This document shows positions 17,799 through 28,221 of a stretch of DNA of 64,000 bases, piece by piece. The stretch's first letter is position 1. Each line of letters starts with the position of its first letter. This DNA comes from Legionella brunensis (GTDB lineage Bacteria > Pseudomonadota > Gammaproteobacteria > Legionellales > Legionellaceae). The stretch is from the NCBI RefSeq assembly GCF_001467025.1, contig NZ_LNXV01000033.1:280476-344475 (forward strand), in the 5' to 3' direction. Position numbers and translations under genes: made by a program. Under the pieces are notes generated by a model. The model was given only the letters and a program-made list of their open reading frames with translations, was not told where the DNA came from and made no database searches.

Positions 17799-19037
17799 CT
17801 ACACTCGCTTAAATATTAAACTTCCATTTGTGCCGCCAAACCCAAGAGAATTACTTAACGCAATATTAATGCGTCTTTCTTGTGGGGTATGAGGAACATA
17901 ATTTAAATCGCAACCTTCATCAGGATTATCTAAATTAATTGTTGGAGGTGCTATTTGATCTTTAATTGCAAGAATACTGAAAATAGCTTCTACAGAACCA
18001 GCTGCTCCCAATAAGTGACCAGTCATAGACTTTGTTGAGCTGATAGCTAAATCATAAGCATGATCTTTGAAAAGACGTTTTACTGCTTTAGTCTCATTAA
18101 GATCGTTTAAATAAGTTGATGTTCCGTGAGCATTAATATAGTCCACTTCACTAATATTAAGACCAGCATCATTAACTGCTGCGGCCATCGCACGAGTAGC
18201 TCCATCGGCATCCTCATCAGGAGCAGTGATGTGATAGGCATCACCAGACATACCAAACCCAATTAACTCAGCATAAATTTTAGCGCCTCGAGCTTTCGCA
18301 TGCTCATACTCTTCAAGTACCAATATTCCAGCGCCTTCCCCCATCACAAATCCATCTCTGTCCCTATCCCAGGGACGTGAAGCTTTTTCAGGCTCATCAT
18401 TTCGCTTTGATAATGAGCGAACCGCCGAAAATCCTGCTAGACACAACGGAGTTGTTGTCATTTCTGCACCGCCACACACCATAACATCAGCATCGCCATA
18501 GGCAATCATACGACCGGCTAGACCGATATTATGTGTTCCTGTTGTACAAGCAGTCACAATTGAAATATTAGGTCCTTTCAAATTGTGTTTAATAGAAATC
18601 TGCCCTGCGACCATATTGATAATTCCAGCAGGGATAAAAAATGGCGATACCTTACGCGGACCACCCGCCATCAGTCTTTCTTGGTTGTTGGTGATAGTCT
18701 CGATACCACCGATCCCAGCACCAACAGCAACGCCCGTTCGCAATGAAAGAACGTCATCAATAACCAACCCCGAATCAGCAAGCGCCTCATCTGCAGCCGC
18801 AATACCGTATTGGGTAAATACATCCATCTTTCGAGCTTCTTTAAGCGGCACGTGGTTTTCTATATTAAAGTTCTTAACCTTAGCCCAAATTTTTGTCGAA
18901 TAATCAGTTGTGTCGAATTCTTCAACCATTCCGACACCACTTTTACCCTCTAAAATATTATGCCAAGTTTGCTCTACATTTAGACCGACAGGAGTAAGCA
19001 TCCCCATGCCAGTAACAACAACACGCCGCTTAGTCAA
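17799..19037 (-). CDS. fabF: 3-oxoacyl-[ACP] synthase II
   Basis: 412 aa from TTG at 19037. The frame is open further upstream into acpP, but AAGGAG at 19044-19049 stands six bases before this TTG, and the resulting N-terminus [17 protein letters not shown] and length match FabF exactly. Catalytic Cys is in [14 protein letters not shown], the two histidines in [11 protein letters not shown] and [12 protein letters not shown]. FabF elongates acyl chains by condensing malonyl-ACP and controls the unsaturated chain balance. It lies 19 bp after acpP as in most gammaproteobacteria. Confidence 0.95.
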   Translation of the reverse strand: MTKRRVVVTGMGMLTPVGLNVEQTWHNILEGKSGVGMVEEFDTTDYSTKIWAKVKNFNIENHVPLKEARKMDVFTQYGIAAADEALADSGLVIDDVLSLRTGVAVGAGIGGIETITNNQERLMAGGPRKVSPFFIPAGIINMVAGQISIKHNLKGPNISIVTACTTGTHNIGLAGRMIAYGDADVMVCGGAEMTTTPLCLAGFSAVRSLSKRNDEPEKASRPWDRDRDGFVMGEGAGILVLEEYEHAKARGAKIYAELIGFGMSGDAYHITAPDEDADGATRAMAAAVNDAGLNISEVDYINAHGTSTYLNDLNETKAVKRLFKDHAYDLAISSTKSMTGHLLGAAGSVEAIFSILAIKDQIAPPTINLDNPDEGCDLNYVPHTPQERRINIALSNSLGFGGTNGSLIFKRV

Positions 19038-19056
19038 TGAAAACTCCTTGAAGTTA

Positions 19057-19305
19057 TCAAGCTTCTTCTTTGTTAAGATTTGATTCGATATAGTCGATTG
19101 CTTCTTGAATTGTAGTGATTTTTTCAGCTTTCTCATCTGGAATTTCTGTCTCAAACTCTTCTTCCAGAGCCATCACTAATTCAACAGTATCAAGTGAGTC
19201 AGCACCTAAGTCATCTACAAACGATGCGTCATTTTTCAACTCTTCCTCTTTAACGCCCAATTGCTCAATAACAATCTTGCGAACTCGTTCTTCAACTGTA
19301 CTCAT
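19057..19305 (-). CDS. acpP: Acyl carrier protein
   Basis: 82 aa, acidic. The phosphopantetheine attachment site [20 protein letters not shown] places the modified serine at residue 37. N-terminus [18 protein letters not shown] is standard. It carries acyl intermediates for fatty acid and lipid A synthesis. It sits between fabG and fabF; a perfect TATAAT at 19357-19362 suggests an extra promoter of its own, as is known for acpP elsewhere. Confidence 0.97.
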   Translation of the reverse strand: MSTVEERVRKIVIEQLGVKEEELKNDASFVDDLGADSLDTVELVMALEEEFETEIPDEKAEKITTIQEAIDYIESNLNKEEA

Positions 19306-19356
19306 AACTTGTATTTCCTCTTCGATTAAAAAAATTCCTGTAGGCTAGTTTATTCA

Positions 19357-19362
19357 ATTATA
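19357..19362 (-). promoter_or_regulatory. Candidate -10 box for acpP
   Basis: TATAAT on the minus strand in the 74-bp gap between fabG and acpP, 51 bp before the acpP start. No good -35 is seen at 16-18 bp, so support rests on the -10 and on acpP commonly having its own promoter. Confidence 0.35.
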
Positions 19363-19379
19363 CAAAGAACGCAAGCCAT

Positions 19380-20126
19380 TTAATCCATATACATACCACC
19401 ATTCACGTGAATGGTTTCACCTGTAATATAATTTGCACTGTCAGAAGCCAAAAAAGCCACTGTCTCAGCAATATCCTCTGCCTTACCCAAACGCTTCATT
19501 GGGATTCGTTTAAGCATCTCCTCCTTTACCATTTCGGGTAAAGCGCTTGTCATATCCGTATCAATAAAACCAGGAGCAACAACATTGACAGTAATATTTC
19601 GACTACCGATTTCTTGTGCCAAGGATTTTGTAAATCCTACAACACCTGCTTTTGCTGCAGTGTAATTAGCTTGACCTGAGTTACCACTAGCTCCAACAAC
19701 AGAGCCGATACTAATAATACGTCCCCATCGTGCACGAAACATGGGCTTAAGACAAGCCTTGCTTAATCGAAATATAGCACTTAAATTCGTTTCTATAACT
19801 TTATACCACTCTTCATCATCCATTCTTAAAAGTAAATTATCGCAGGTAATACCGGCATTATTGACCAAAATAGAAGGAGTTTTTTCCATATCTGCAAGTT
19901 GGGTCATTAAATTATCAACACCCTCTTTGCTTGTTACATCAAGAACTACCCCTTCCCCAGTCAAATTCTCTTGAGCAAACAAACTTGTAATATTTTCAGC
20001 GCCCGACATTGTGGTCGCTGTTCCAATTACATAAGCTCCTTTTTTTGCCAAGGTTAAAGCAATTGCTTTGCCAATTCCACGACTAGCGCCTGTAACCAGC
20101 GCAATTTTACCCTGTAAATTTGCCAT
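19380..20126 (-). CDS. fabG: 3-oxoacyl-[ACP] reductase
   Basis: 248 aa short-chain dehydrogenase. NADP-binding TGASRGIGKAIA near residues 13-24, NNAGIT, the catalytic Ser in ISIGSVVGASGN, and YTAAKAG give the FabG triad. VAPGFIDTDMT and the C-terminal ANYITGETIHVNGGMYM are the FabG-specific end. It reduces 3-oxoacyl-ACP in each elongation round. Its start is 9 bp after the fabD stop. Confidence 0.96.
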   Translation of the reverse strand: MANLQGKIALVTGASRGIGKAIALTLAKKGAYVIGTATTMSGAENITSLFAQENLTGEGVVLDVTSKEGVDNLMTQLADMEKTPSILVNNAGITCDNLLLRMDDEEWYKVIETNLSAIFRLSKACLKPMFRARWGRIISIGSVVGASGNSGQANYTAAKAGVVGFTKSLAQEIGSRNITVNVVAPGFIDTDMTSALPEMVKEEMLKRIPMKRLGKAEDIAETVAFLASDSANYITGETIHVNGGMYMD

Positions 20127-20135
20127 GCAAGATCC

Positions 20136-21086
20136 TCAGTAAGATTTTTCAACCAATTGTGATAAAGCCTGATCCATGCTGGCACTATCATTAACACTCG
20201 TTACAGTTAAGGTCTTATCAATTCGTTTGACTAACCCACTTAGCACTTTGCCTGGCCCGCATTCAATAATACGTTCAATACCACGATTTTTTATTAGTTG
20301 GATAGTTTCAACCCATCGCACTGGACGATAAAGTTGCTCCTTAAGCATAGTACGAATTTGCACAGGTGACTTATAAATACTCAAATCCACATTCGAAATA
20401 ACTGCTACTTTAGGGGTCTTGAAGTTCGCATTTGCAAGATATTCCTCAAAAGCATTGGCTGCATCAACTAATAAAGGGCAATGACAAGGAACACTCACTG
20501 GTATAATTTTTGCCATGCGCGCCTCAAGTTCTTCAGCGAGTTTTACAGCTTTTTCAACGGCGATAGAATGACCAGCGATAACAATTTGCCCTATCGCATT
20601 GTAGTTAGCAGGTGTTACTTGGTACTCTGCATCACTAGCTTGCTTACAAACAAATTCAACTTGGTCGTCTGTTAAGCCGACTATTGCAGCCATAGCACCT
20701 TGTCCCAATGGAACATGCTTTTGCATTAATTGGCCTCGTTTAGCAACTAGTTCTGCCGCATCAGCCAGCTCCAGTGCGCCAGAGCATACCAACGCTGCAT
20801 ATTCACCTAAACTATGCCCTGCCATCACCGCTGCTTGTGCGTTACCTAACTTTTCTAAAAGTTTAAATACAGCAACATCTCCCGTTAGCATAGCAACTTG
20901 AGTGTTTTCTGTCTGATTTAATTGTGATTCTGGTCCTTCTTGAGTTAATTGCCATAAATCGTATCCAACCTTGTCAGAAACGAGAGAAAATAAATCCTGA
21001 ACTAAAGAGTAGCGCTCAGCCAAATCCGACAACATGCCGACAAATTGAGAGCCTTGACCAGGAAATACATATGCAGAATTAATCAT
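20136..21086 (-). CDS. fabD: Malonyl-CoA:ACP transacylase
   Basis: 316 aa from ATG at 21086. The frame extends upstream into fabH, but the family N-terminus is SAYVFPGQGSQFVGM, which begins just after this ATG, and the length is then right. The active serine is Ser92 in MAGHSLGEYAALV; the partner His is in VPVSVPCHCPLL-type segment and the conserved Gln in PGQGSQ. It loads malonyl groups on ACP. It sits 29 bp after fabH. Confidence 0.95.
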   Translation of the reverse strand: MINSAYVFPGQGSQFVGMLSDLAERYSLVQDLFSLVSDKVGYDLWQLTQEGPESQLNQTENTQVAMLTGDVAVFKLLEKLGNAQAAVMAGHSLGEYAALVCSGALELADAAELVAKRGQLMQKHVPLGQGAMAAIVGLTDDQVEFVCKQASDAEYQVTPANYNAIGQIVIAGHSIAVEKAVKLAEELEARMAKIIPVSVPCHCPLLVDAANAFEEYLANANFKTPKVAVISNVDLSIYKSPVQIRTMLKEQLYRPVRWVETIQLIKNRGIERIIECGPGKVLSGLVKRIDKTLTVTSVNDSASMDQALSQLVEKSY

Positions 21087-21115
21087 TCGAAATAAGCTCC
21101 AACAAACAATAATAC

Positions 21116-22069
21116 TTAGTAACGTATTACCATAGCACCCCAAGTCATCCCGCCGCCAAAAGACTCCAACAGGAGTAAATCGTCTCGTTTGATACGTTTC
21201 TCTCGTATGGAGTAGTCTAAAGCAAGGGGGATCGATGCTGCTGAAGTATTACCTTGTTTTTCAATGGTTACGATGACCTGTGACATAGGGAGGTTTAATT
21301 TTTTAGCAATGGCTTGAATGATACGAATATTTGCTTGATGAGGAATCAACCAATTAATGTCGGACTTCTGCAAATGGCAAGTTTGAAGAATCTCATCAAC
21401 GATATCACCCATTATGTTTACTGCGATTTTAAAAACTTCATTACCACGCATACCTATATACGCTTTATCTTCCAAAGATGCGTAATTCGGGAAAGTTAAT
21501 AAAGCATCAACATCGTGGGATGCATGAAGCGTACTTGCCAATATACCTGGCTTATCACTAGCACTTAAAACAACAGCTCCAGCACCGTCCCCGAATAGCA
21601 CACAAGTAGTTCGATCAGTCCAATCCAGTGCGCGAGACATGCTTTCACTACCTACAACCAGAACATGCTTTGCATTACCAGCGTTAATATATTGCTTGGC
21701 AACATCCATTGCATAAACGAATCCACTACAGGCAGCACTTACATCAAATGCAGGGATAGGCCGGGTTATTTTTAATGCATGTTGCACATGGCAAGCCATG
21801 CTAGGGAAAAAATGATTAGGTGTACAAGTTGCTACTAAAATCAAATCTATATCATTGGCTTCAATATCAGAAGCTTCAATTGCTCTAATAGCAGCTTGAG
21901 AAGCCATAAATGAAGTTGTTTCATGCGGAGAAGCCACATGTCTACTACTAATACCGGTTCTTGAGTGAATCCATTCGTCACTTGTATCTAAGCTAACTTC
22001 CAAGTCTTTATTGGTAACAAAGCGCTCGGGTAAGTAACTGCCTGTTCCATTAATAACGGCATTTTTCAT
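21116..22069 (-). CDS. fabH: 3-oxoacyl-[ACP] synthase III
   Basis: 317 aa. Begins fatty acid synthesis by condensing acetyl-CoA with malonyl-ACP. Catalytic Cys114 in [14 protein letters not shown], His in [12 protein letters not shown] and Asn in [14 protein letters not shown] form the triad. N-terminal [14 protein letters not shown] and [10 protein letters not shown] are typical. The start overlaps the plsX stop by 4 bp. Confidence 0.96.
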   Translation of the reverse strand: MKNAVINGTGSYLPERFVTNKDLEVSLDTSDEWIHSRTGISSRHVASPHETTSFMASQAAIRAIEASDIEANDIDLILVATCTPNHFFPSMACHVQHALKITRPIPAFDVSAACSGFVYAMDVAKQYINAGNAKHVLVVGSESMSRALDWTDRTTCVLFGDGAGAVVLSASDKPGILASTLHASHDVDALLTFPNYASLEDKAYIGMRGNEVFKIAVNIMGDIVDEILQTCHLQKSDINWLIPHQANIRIIQAIAKKLNLPMSQVIVTIEKQGNTSAASIPLALDYSIREKRIKRDDLLLLESFGGGMTWGAMVIRY

Positions 22070-23094
22070 AGCAACAAACCTTGATTGATGAATTCAGTAA
22101 TTTGGTGACGTACCAAATCAACCACATTATTTTTTACTTGAAGCATGGCCTCTTCAATAGCACATTGAAAAGCCAATTCACTGGCTCCGCCGTGGCTTTT
22201 AACCACAATACCATTTAAACCAAGCATACTTGCACCATTATAACGTGCAGGATCCATGCGATTTTTTAAATGCCCCAAAGCTGGCTTGGCAAGTAATCCA
22301 ACTAATTTAGTGAGAAAATTTTGAGCAAACGACTCTTTTAGAACAGAAATCATAAGCTTTGCTAAGCCTTCACTTGCTTTTAAAGCAACATTTCCTACAA
22401 AACCATCACAAACTACCAAATCTACTTGTCCAGAATAGAATTGATCGCCTTCTACATAACCAACATAATTCATTAAATTACATTCAGCCAGCATATGTGC
22501 AGTACGCTTGACCTGATCATTTCCTTTAATTTCTTCAACACCTATATTTAGTAAAGCAATTTTTGGCTTAAGTTTCTTGTCAATTGCCTGAATAAGGGCT
22601 GACCCCATAACCGCAAATTGGAATAGGTGTTCTGCACACGAATCAACATTTGCACCAAGATCAATAACACGTGTCTTACCTTGCAGTGTTGGCAATTCAG
22701 CAATGATCGCCGGTCTATCAATACCGGGCAGCGTTTTTAAAACAAAACGCGCAGTAGCCATGAGGGCTCCGGTATTCCCAGCACTTACACATGCTTGAGC
22801 ACGCCCGTCCTTGACCAGGTTAATCGCGACTCGCATTGATGAGTCTTTTTTATTACGCATTGCCTGCGATGGCAACTCATCCATAGCAACAATTTCTGAA
22901 GCATGAACCACAGAAAATTGGTTACTCTCAACAACGCCAAATTTTTTAAGATGCGCATTTACCTGACTTTGATCACCAACCAACAACAACTTCAAATCAG
23001 GGTTGTGTCGAGCAGCACGAACACAAGCAGGAATCACAATTTTTAAACCATGATCCCCACCCATCGCATCAACAGCAATGGTGATATTTTTCAA
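22066..23094 (-). CDS. plsX: Phosphate acyltransferase PlsX
   Basis: 342 aa. Converts acyl-ACP to acyl-phosphate for phosphatidate synthesis. [11 protein letters not shown] at the N-terminus, [35 protein letters not shown] and [13 protein letters not shown] are the family signatures. It follows rpmF by 4 bp and overlaps fabH, giving the classic rpmF-plsX-fabH unit. Confidence 0.96.
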   Translation of the reverse strand: MKNITIAVDAMGGDHGLKIVIPACVRAARHNPDLKLLLVGDQSQVNAHLKKFGVVESNQFSVVHASEIVAMDELPSQAMRNKKDSSMRVAINLVKDGRAQACVSAGNTGALMATARFVLKTLPGIDRPAIIAELPTLQGKTRVIDLGANVDSCAEHLFQFAVMGSALIQAIDKKLKPKIALLNIGVEEIKGNDQVKRTAHMLAECNLMNYVGYVEGDQFYSGQVDLVVCDGFVGNVALKASEGLAKLMISVLKESFAQNFLTKLVGLLAKPALGHLKNRMDPARYNGASMLGLNGIVVKSHGGASELAFQCAIEEAMLQVKNNVVDLVRHQITEFINQGLLL

Positions 23095-23098
23095 GAGA

Positions 23099-23293
23099 TT
23101 ACTCTTTATCTTCGTAAACGTTATCAGTATCTAAGACTTTTCTGCCACGATAATAACCATCTTCGGTCATGTGGTGACGGCGATGAGTTTCACCCGTAGT
23201 AGAGTCCACAGATAATGTGGGTTTAGTTAATGCATCGTGCGAACGACGCATATCACGTCGAGAACGTGATTTTTTATTTTGTTGTACAGCCAT
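23099..23293 (-). CDS. rpmF: Ribosomal protein bL32
   Basis: 64 aa from ATG at 23293, where GGAG lies seven bases upstream; an upstream in-frame start at 23311 has no such site. N-terminus [20 protein letters not shown] and the later [20 protein letters not shown] are diagnostic of bL32. The zinc-binding cysteines of some L32 proteins are absent, as in other gammaproteobacteria. Confidence 0.96.
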   Translation of the reverse strand: MAVQQNKKSRSRRDMRRSHDALTKPTLSVDSTTGETHRRHHMTEDGYYRGRKVLDTDNVYEDKE

Positions 23294-23376
23294 TGTATTA
23301 CTCCTAAACAATTTGCATTCGTTGGGGCGGAATATTACCGATTTTTTAAAGGTAATCCAAGTGTTACAGCGAAAAT

Positions 23377-23829
23377 TTACAATTTCATTGTGCTATCAGC
23401 CCCAAAAAAACGATTTATCTCACTATCACAATCGCTAATTTCAGGGTGTAATTCGGGAACATATAGATGTAATTCATCTGTGATTAATTCATTTAAGTTA
23501 ACATGACCATCTTCAGAGATAACACATTCATATTGTTCCATTAATTTTTCAGCAATTTCATCGGAATGACAAATCGCTAAAGTAGTATTATTAACGTACT
23601 GATAGTTAAACTCTTTTAAACAACGTTGACACGTGATGGTTAACATTGAATTGACAGTTAAATTTAACAGATAATAATTGTTCTGGCTTTCAATAGAAAA
23701 CTGACAATGAGTCACACAAGGCGGATTTATATGAGCAGGCAGTCTTTCATGCAATTCTAATGTTGCTTGTTCTACCCCTGTCTTCGCTGCACTATTTTTT
23801 AAATTGATTAACATAATTTTACTTATCAC
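23377..23829 (-). CDS. yceD: YceD/DUF177 family protein (23S rRNA accumulation)
   Basis: 150 aa; an internal ATG (MLINL, 23814) is an alternative start. The family's signature cysteine pair is present in [15 protein letters not shown], followed by [23 protein letters not shown]. YceD-type proteins are linked to 23S rRNA processing or accumulation and are almost always upstream of rpmF, as here (83-bp gap). It is the first gene of the long minus-strand fab block and is divergent from mnmA. Confidence 0.9.
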   Translation of the reverse strand: MISKIMLINLKNSAAKTGVEQATLELHERLPAHINPPCVTHCQFSIESQNNYYLLNLTVNSMLTITCQRCLKEFNYQYVNNTTLAICHSDEIAEKLMEQYECVISEDGHVNLNELITDELHLYVPELHPEISDCDSEINRFFGADSTMKL

Positions 23830-23996
23830 AATAATTCGATTTCTTTGTGTACTTAGCTCGCACCATAAAAACGCGAATAATAACCAAAATAATCATGAAA
23901 TTATAGAAGGTGTAACCTTATTCGCTATATAAAGGATTTTAAAAATATTCTATTATAGCGTAAAATTAGATTTTTTTTTATACACATTGATAATAT

Positions 23997-25082
23997 ATGA
24001 AAGCCAAAGTCATTGTTGGTATGTCTGGTGGAGTTGACTCTTCTGTTGCAGCCTGGTTGTTGCGTGAGCAAGGTTACCAAGTTGAAGGTCTCTTCATGAA
24101 AAATTGGGAGCAAGATGATACTGACGGTTATTGTGCAGCGGCTGAAGATTTGGCAGACGCACAAGCAGTTTGCAATCAGTTGCGAATACCACTCCACAGC
24201 ATTAACTTTTCAAAAGAGTATTGGGATCGTGTTTTTGCCCACTTCCTTAGCGAGTATCAACAAGGACGGACCCCCAATCCAGATGTGTTATGCAATAAAG
24301 AAATTAAATTTAATGCCTTTTTAAATCATGCTCTCACTTTAGGTGCTGATTATATTGCTACTGGACACTACGCAAGAGTTCGCTCCAATAACAACATCGG
24401 TGAACTGTTAAAAGCCAAAGATCGAGAAAAAGACCAAACTTATTTTTTGCACGCGGTCGATCCCAAAGCCCTTGCTAAAACACTCTTTCCTATAGGTGAT
24501 TACTTTAAAACTGAAATTAGGGAATTTGCCAAACAATTGGGTTTAGTTACGCATAATAAAAAAGACTCGACAGGGATCTGCTTTATTGGCGAAAAGCGTT
24601 TTAAAACATTTCTTAAAGAATTTATTTTGGCCAAACCTGGTGACATTAAAAGTAGCATTGGTGAACTATTAGGTAAACATGATGGTCTTATGTTCTACAC
24701 GTTAGGTCAACGACAAGGATTAGGAATTGGTGGCCGCCAGTCTGCGGCTGATGAGCCTTGGTATGTTGTTGATAAGGATGTAACAACCAATACTTTGGTG
24801 GTTGCCCAGGGTAATGATCACCCTATGCTGTACTCGCAAGGTTTGATCTGTGGCCCTATTCACTGGCTCAAGGATTGTAATGAGGAATTACCTCTCACCT
24901 GCTATGCAAAAACTCGCTATCGCCAGTTCGAACAGGCATGTGTGGTATCACCTCCTAGCAATAAACAACATTATGTGATGTTCTCAAATCCCCAACGCGC
25001 GATAACTCCCGGACAATACATTGTCTTTTACGAAAAAAATCAATGTTTAGGCGGAGCCACCATAGAACAAATTATTCGATAA
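23997..25082 (+). CDS. mnmA: tRNA-specific 2-thiouridylase MnmA
   Basis: 361 aa. Thiolates U34 of Lys, Glu and Gln tRNAs. The PP-loop [15 protein letters not shown] lies at residues 8-22; the two catalytic cysteines are in [12 protein letters not shown] and [25 protein letters not shown] is the family's central motif. The ATG has only a weak ribosome site. It is divergent from yceD and 74 bp upstream of erpA. Confidence 0.96.
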   Translation: MKAKVIVGMSGGVDSSVAAWLLREQGYQVEGLFMKNWEQDDTDGYCAAAEDLADAQAVCNQLRIPLHSINFSKEYWDRVFAHFLSEYQQGRTPNPDVLCNKEIKFNAFLNHALTLGADYIATGHYARVRSNNNIGELLKAKDREKDQTYFLHAVDPKALAKTLFPIGDYFKTEIREFAKQLGLVTHNKKDSTGICFIGEKRFKTFLKEFILAKPGDIKSSIGELLGKHDGLMFYTLGQRQGLGIGGRQSAADEPWYVVDKDVTTNTLVVAQGNDHPMLYSQGLICGPIHWLKDCNEELPLTCYAKTRYRQFEQACVVSPPSNKQHYVMFSNPQRAITPGQYIVFYEKNQCLGGATIEQIIR

Positions 25083-25156
25083 TATTGTACAATTAAGAGA
25101 TAATTCATCTTAATATAAATTTTAGGGCGATGCCCAAGATCATTTTGGAGTAAATA

Positions 25157-25552
25157 ATGGCTGCGATTAACGCTTCCCCTGCCGCATCGACTGGTATTCA
25201 TTTTTCCGTGAGTGCAGCTGATAAGGTCGCTTCACTAATAGCCGAAGAAGAAAATCCTAATTTAAAATTGCGGGTTTTTGTGACTGGTGGTGGCTGTTCT
25301 GGATTTCAGTATGGTTTTACCTTTGATGAGAAAATTCAGGAAGATGATACAGTTATTGAACAAACCTGTTCAAATGGAGAGTCTTCGGTGCAATTGCTCG
25401 TTGACTCTATGAGTTATCAATATCTTCACTCAGCTGAAATTGATTATGTACAAAACATTCAGGGAGAGCAGTTCGTGATTCGCAATCCCAATGCTAAAAC
25501 AACTTGTGGTTGTGGCTCGTCGTTTAGCGTTGAAGATGATGAAGAAGCCTAA
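25157..25552 (+). CDS. erpA: Iron-sulfur cluster insertion protein ErpA
   Basis: 131 aa A-type carrier. The three cluster-ligating cysteines are in [13 protein letters not shown] and [10 protein letters not shown]. The extended N-terminus and the short acidic C-terminus (VEDDEEA) fit ErpA rather than IscA. It delivers Fe-S clusters to respiratory and isoprenoid enzymes. TGGAGTAA lies just before the ATG. It may be co-transcribed with mnmA. Confidence 0.9.
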   Translation: MAAINASPAASTGIHFSVSAADKVASLIAEEENPNLKLRVFVTGGGCSGFQYGFTFDEKIQEDDTVIEQTCSNGESSVQLLVDSMSYQYLHSAEIDYVQNIQGEQFVIRNPNAKTTCGCGSSFSVEDDEEA

Positions 25553-25582
25553 GAATTAAATACAAGACTAGTCGTTAATTCT
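25552..25582. terminator. Weak stem-loop after erpA
   Basis: AGAATTAA (25552-25559) pairs perfectly with TTAATTCT (25575-25582); the loop contains the palindrome GACTAGTC. No T-run follows on either strand. It lies between the convergent erpA and L,D-transpeptidase genes. Confidence 0.35.
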
Positions 25583-25605
25583 TCGATTAGCAGCTAGCCT
25601 TGCTA

Positions 25606-26115
25606 TCAATAAGGTTGTACCACTACTTTAGTCCCAATTTTTATAAAATTACGATGTAGCCAAAGGGCGTCACCGGGTCTTACGCGAATGCAACCATGAC
25701 TTGCATTGTAGTTAGGCACATCATAAGAACCATGTATTGCGTAATATTTGCTGAAAAACATGCAATAGGGCATTTTCGCCCCGCCATTTGGCAAAGGATA
25801 GCGGCTTGAGCGACAACTAGCACTTCCCTTACTAATAATGCTATAAGTACCCGAAGGAGTGCGACAAGAACGCTTAATATCATGGCAATATTTACTACCG
25901 CCAGAAGCTTTTCCTGTCCTGATAACTTTACCGTTTTGTACAGCTTTCCAAGTTAATGAACGCGGGTTAAAAATAAAAGTATTTGATGCGAGAGTTAAGT
26001 ATGGACCTTGAGAGATTAAGTTAGTTGCATAAAGATCTTTTTCCGCTCCAAAATAAAAAAGAATCAAACCTAAAAAAGTAACAGGCCAATACTTGCGAGC
26101 TTTTACTTCTTCCAT
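25606..26115 (-). CDS. L,D-transpeptidase (YkuD domain), exported
   Basis: 169 aa. An N-terminal hydrophobic stretch (WPVTFLGLILFYFGA) after a basic start acts as signal or anchor. The YkuD catalytic motif is complete: His in YAIHGSYDVP, then SHGCIRVRPGDALWL with the active Cys. Such enzymes make 3-3 cross-links or attach proteins to peptidoglycan. The family is numerous in Legionella. The protein is short, with the catalytic domain directly after the anchor and no LysM. It is the last gene on the strand after dnaQ, 49 bp downstream. Confidence 0.9.
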   Translation of the reverse strand: MEEVKARKYWPVTFLGLILFYFGAEKDLYATNLISQGPYLTLASNTFIFNPRSLTWKAVQNGKVIRTGKASGGSKYCHDIKRSCRTPSGTYSIISKGSASCRSSRYPLPNGGAKMPYCMFFSKYYAIHGSYDVPNYNASHGCIRVRPGDALWLHRNFIKIGTKVVVQPY

Positions 26116-26164
26116 GATTGTCCTTAAAACTTTGAGTACGCCTGTTTCTAATATAGTTCAAATT

Positions 26165-26878
26165 TTAAACAATTTCCTCATCAAGGCTCCACAAATTAAT
26201 CCCTGCCTTTTTTGTTAAAAAAACAATAAAATCTTCGTGCCTCTGGCGCTCTTCGTCTGTAGCAAAAATCACAGGCGAACGGCTTACTAAAGTCTCTAAA
26301 TTAGTAACAGCACTTTGGCTTGTGGTTCTGACCAGCTCTTCCTCATCACCAAATAGCGTACCTTGACCACCCGTCATTGCTAGATAAACAGAAGCTAAAA
26401 TCTCGGCGTCTAGTAAAGCACCATGGAGTGTGCGGTTGGAGTTGTCAATTTCATAGCGTTTACAAAGAGCATCAAGGCTATTTCGCTGGCCTGGATGCTT
26501 TTCTCTAGCAAGAATTAAAGTGTCACAAACAGAACAAAAATCATTGATAAGAGCAGGCCAATTAAGCAATTTTAATTCAGCATCGAGAAAGCCAACGTCG
26601 AAAACGGCATTATGGATAATTAACTCAGCCCCTTTGACAAACTCAACAAACTCATCAGCAATGTCTTTAAACAAGGGTTTGTCTTGCAAAAACTCATTAC
26701 TTATCCCGTGTACCCGAAACGCTCCTTCATCAACAGCACGTTGCGGATTAATGTAAACATGAAAATGATTTCCCGTCAGTTTACGATCAAGTAATTCCAC
26801 ACAACCTATCTCGATAATTCGATGGCCTAACTCATGACCAATACCAGTAGTTTCAGTATCTAAAACAACTTGACGCAT
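26165..26878 (-). CDS. dnaQ: DNA polymerase III epsilon subunit (3'-5' exonuclease)
   Basis: 237 aa. Proofreading subunit with DEDDh motifs: VLDTETTGIG (Exo I), HNAVFDVGFLD (Exo II) and LHGALLDAEILA (Exo III with the His). C-terminus carries the helical part that binds the alpha subunit. rnhA lies 102 bp upstream on the same strand, although in E. coli the two are divergent. Confidence 0.95.
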   Translation of the reverse strand: MRQVVLDTETTGIGHELGHRIIEIGCVELLDRKLTGNHFHVYINPQRAVDEGAFRVHGISNEFLQDKPLFKDIADEFVEFVKGAELIIHNAVFDVGFLDAELKLLNWPALINDFCSVCDTLILAREKHPGQRNSLDALCKRYEIDNSNRTLHGALLDAEILASVYLAMTGGQGTLFGDEEELVRTTSQSAVTNLETLVSRSPVIFATDEERQRHEDFIVFLTKKAGINLWSLDEEIV

Positions 26879-26980
26879 AGCGAGTCCGAAAAAGTAGAAA
26901 CAGGCAAGATTCTATCGTAAATAGTTGTGAACTGTAACTCTTAAGGATTTCAAGTTAAGATTTTTCGATAACTCAAGCAA

Positions 26981-27418
26981 TTATGAAGTCAACAGCTCAA
27001 CAATTGCTTGATTCGCCAAGGCATCTGCCCGTTCATTCTCAGGATGCCCTGCATGTCCTTTTACCCAATGCCAATGGATGGTATGCCTTGTTGTTAAAAT
27101 ATCTAATTGTTGCCATAAGTCAGCATTTTTTACAGACTCCTTTTTTGAATTGCGCCAGCCATTTTTTTTCCACTGGGCAAGCCAAGTTGTCATACCAAGC
27201 CGCAAATATTGCGAATCTGTATATAAATTTACTTCACATGGGCGTTTTAAAGCCTCGAGGGCTTTAATAGCAGCAGTTAACTCCATACGGTTATTCGTGG
27301 TCTGAGGCTCTGCACCATAAAGTGTCTTTTCATGGCCATTATAGCGAAGTAAGGCTCCCCAACCACCCACGCCCGGGTTTCCCTTACAGGCACCATCCGT
27401 ATAAATTTCAATGGTCAT
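26981..27418 (-). CDS. rnhA: Ribonuclease HI
   Basis: 145 aa. [20 protein letters not shown] holds the first catalytic Asp, [17 protein letters not shown] the Glu, LYTDSQYL the second Asp, and [20 protein letters not shown] the His and last Asp. It removes RNA from RNA-DNA hybrids. Its ATG overlaps the stop of the SDR gene by 4 bp, an unusual coupling for this gene. Confidence 0.96.
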   Translation of the reverse strand: MTIEIYTDGACKGNPGVGGWGALLRYNGHEKTLYGAEPQTTNNRMELTAAIKALEALKRPCEVNLYTDSQYLRLGMTTWLAQWKKNGWRNSKKESVKNADLWQQLDILTTRHTIHWHWVKGHAGHPENERADALANQAIVELLTS

Positions 27419-28221
27419 ACAAATAAATCTTGATAAGGCTCAACTTTGGGGTCAATAGCATACCTTGAAAAATCTGTAATACCAGCTTTTAAGAGAATTT
27501 CTTCATCAATAAAAAATTGGCCTGTCACCATTTTTGCCGGCTGCGTCAAGATCCAATGCGCAGCATCAGCAACAATCTCAGGCTTTCTGCTTGCTTTGTA
27601 AATCGCCTCAGGGAAATTCACACGAATAGCAGCAGTACCAATCGTTGTGCGAGGCCACAATGAATTTGCAGCAATGCCGTATGGTTTTAACTCTTCGGAA
27701 AGACCTAAAGTACACATACTCATCCCATATTTGCTAATTGTATAAGCTAGATGAGGTGCAAACCATTTACTATTCATCGTTAAAGGAGGAGATAATGTTA
27801 AGATATGAGGATTCTTCGACTTTTTTAAGTGAGGAATAGCCGCTTGTGAACAAGCAAAAGTTGCTCTGGCATTCACAGCCTGCATTAAATCATAACGTTT
27901 CATTGGGGTTGAGACCGTATCACTTAAACTAATGGCGCTGGCATTATTAATTAAAACATCGAGTTGTCCAAAAGTGGCTACCGTTTTTTCTATAGCCTGA
28001 TAAATTTGCTCATTATCCCTTACATCAACCATTAAGGGCAAAGCTTTGCCACCAAGTTGCTCAATTTCTTTAGCCACACTGTGTATCGTACCTTCTAGTG
28101 AAGGATGTGGTTCATTTGTTTTAGCAGCAATTGCAATACATGCTTTTTCATGAGCTAATCGATGCGCGATTGCCCTGCCTATCCCTCTGCTTCCGCCAGT
28201 AATAAATATTACGCTTGTCAT
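27415..28221 (-). CDS. SDR family oxidoreductase, HSDL2-like
   Basis: 268 aa. NADP-binding [17 protein letters not shown] at the N-terminus, NNASAI, then LTLSPPLTM in place of the usual catalytic Ser block and [11 protein letters not shown] with Tyr and Lys. The LSPPL segment and the C-terminal [11 protein letters not shown]-type end are those of the hydroxysteroid dehydrogenase-like 2 group, linked to lipid metabolism. Overlaps of 4 bp on both sides couple it to an aldehyde dehydrogenase upstream and rnhA downstream. A shared role with the aldehyde dehydrogenase in fatty aldehyde or alcohol turnover is likely but inferred. Confidence 0.85.
   Translation of the reverse strand: MTSVIFITGGSRGIGRAIAHRLAHEKACIAIAAKTNEPHPSLEGTIHSVAKEIEQLGGKALPLMVDVRDNEQIYQAIEKTVATFGQLDVLINNASAISLSDTVSTPMKRYDLMQAVNARATFACSQAAIPHLKKSKNPHILTLSPPLTMNSKWFAPHLAYTISKYGMSMCTLGLSEELKPYGIAANSLWPRTTIGTAAIRVNFPEAIYKASRKPEIVADAAHWILTQPAKMVTGQFFIDEEILLKAGITDFSRYAIDPKVEPYQDLFV

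Noticed and set aside
19038-19154. Longer fabF N-terminus reaching into acpP
   Set aside because: The extra residues are basic and unlike FabF, overlap acpP by 98 bp, and a clear ribosome site precedes the TTG at 19037.
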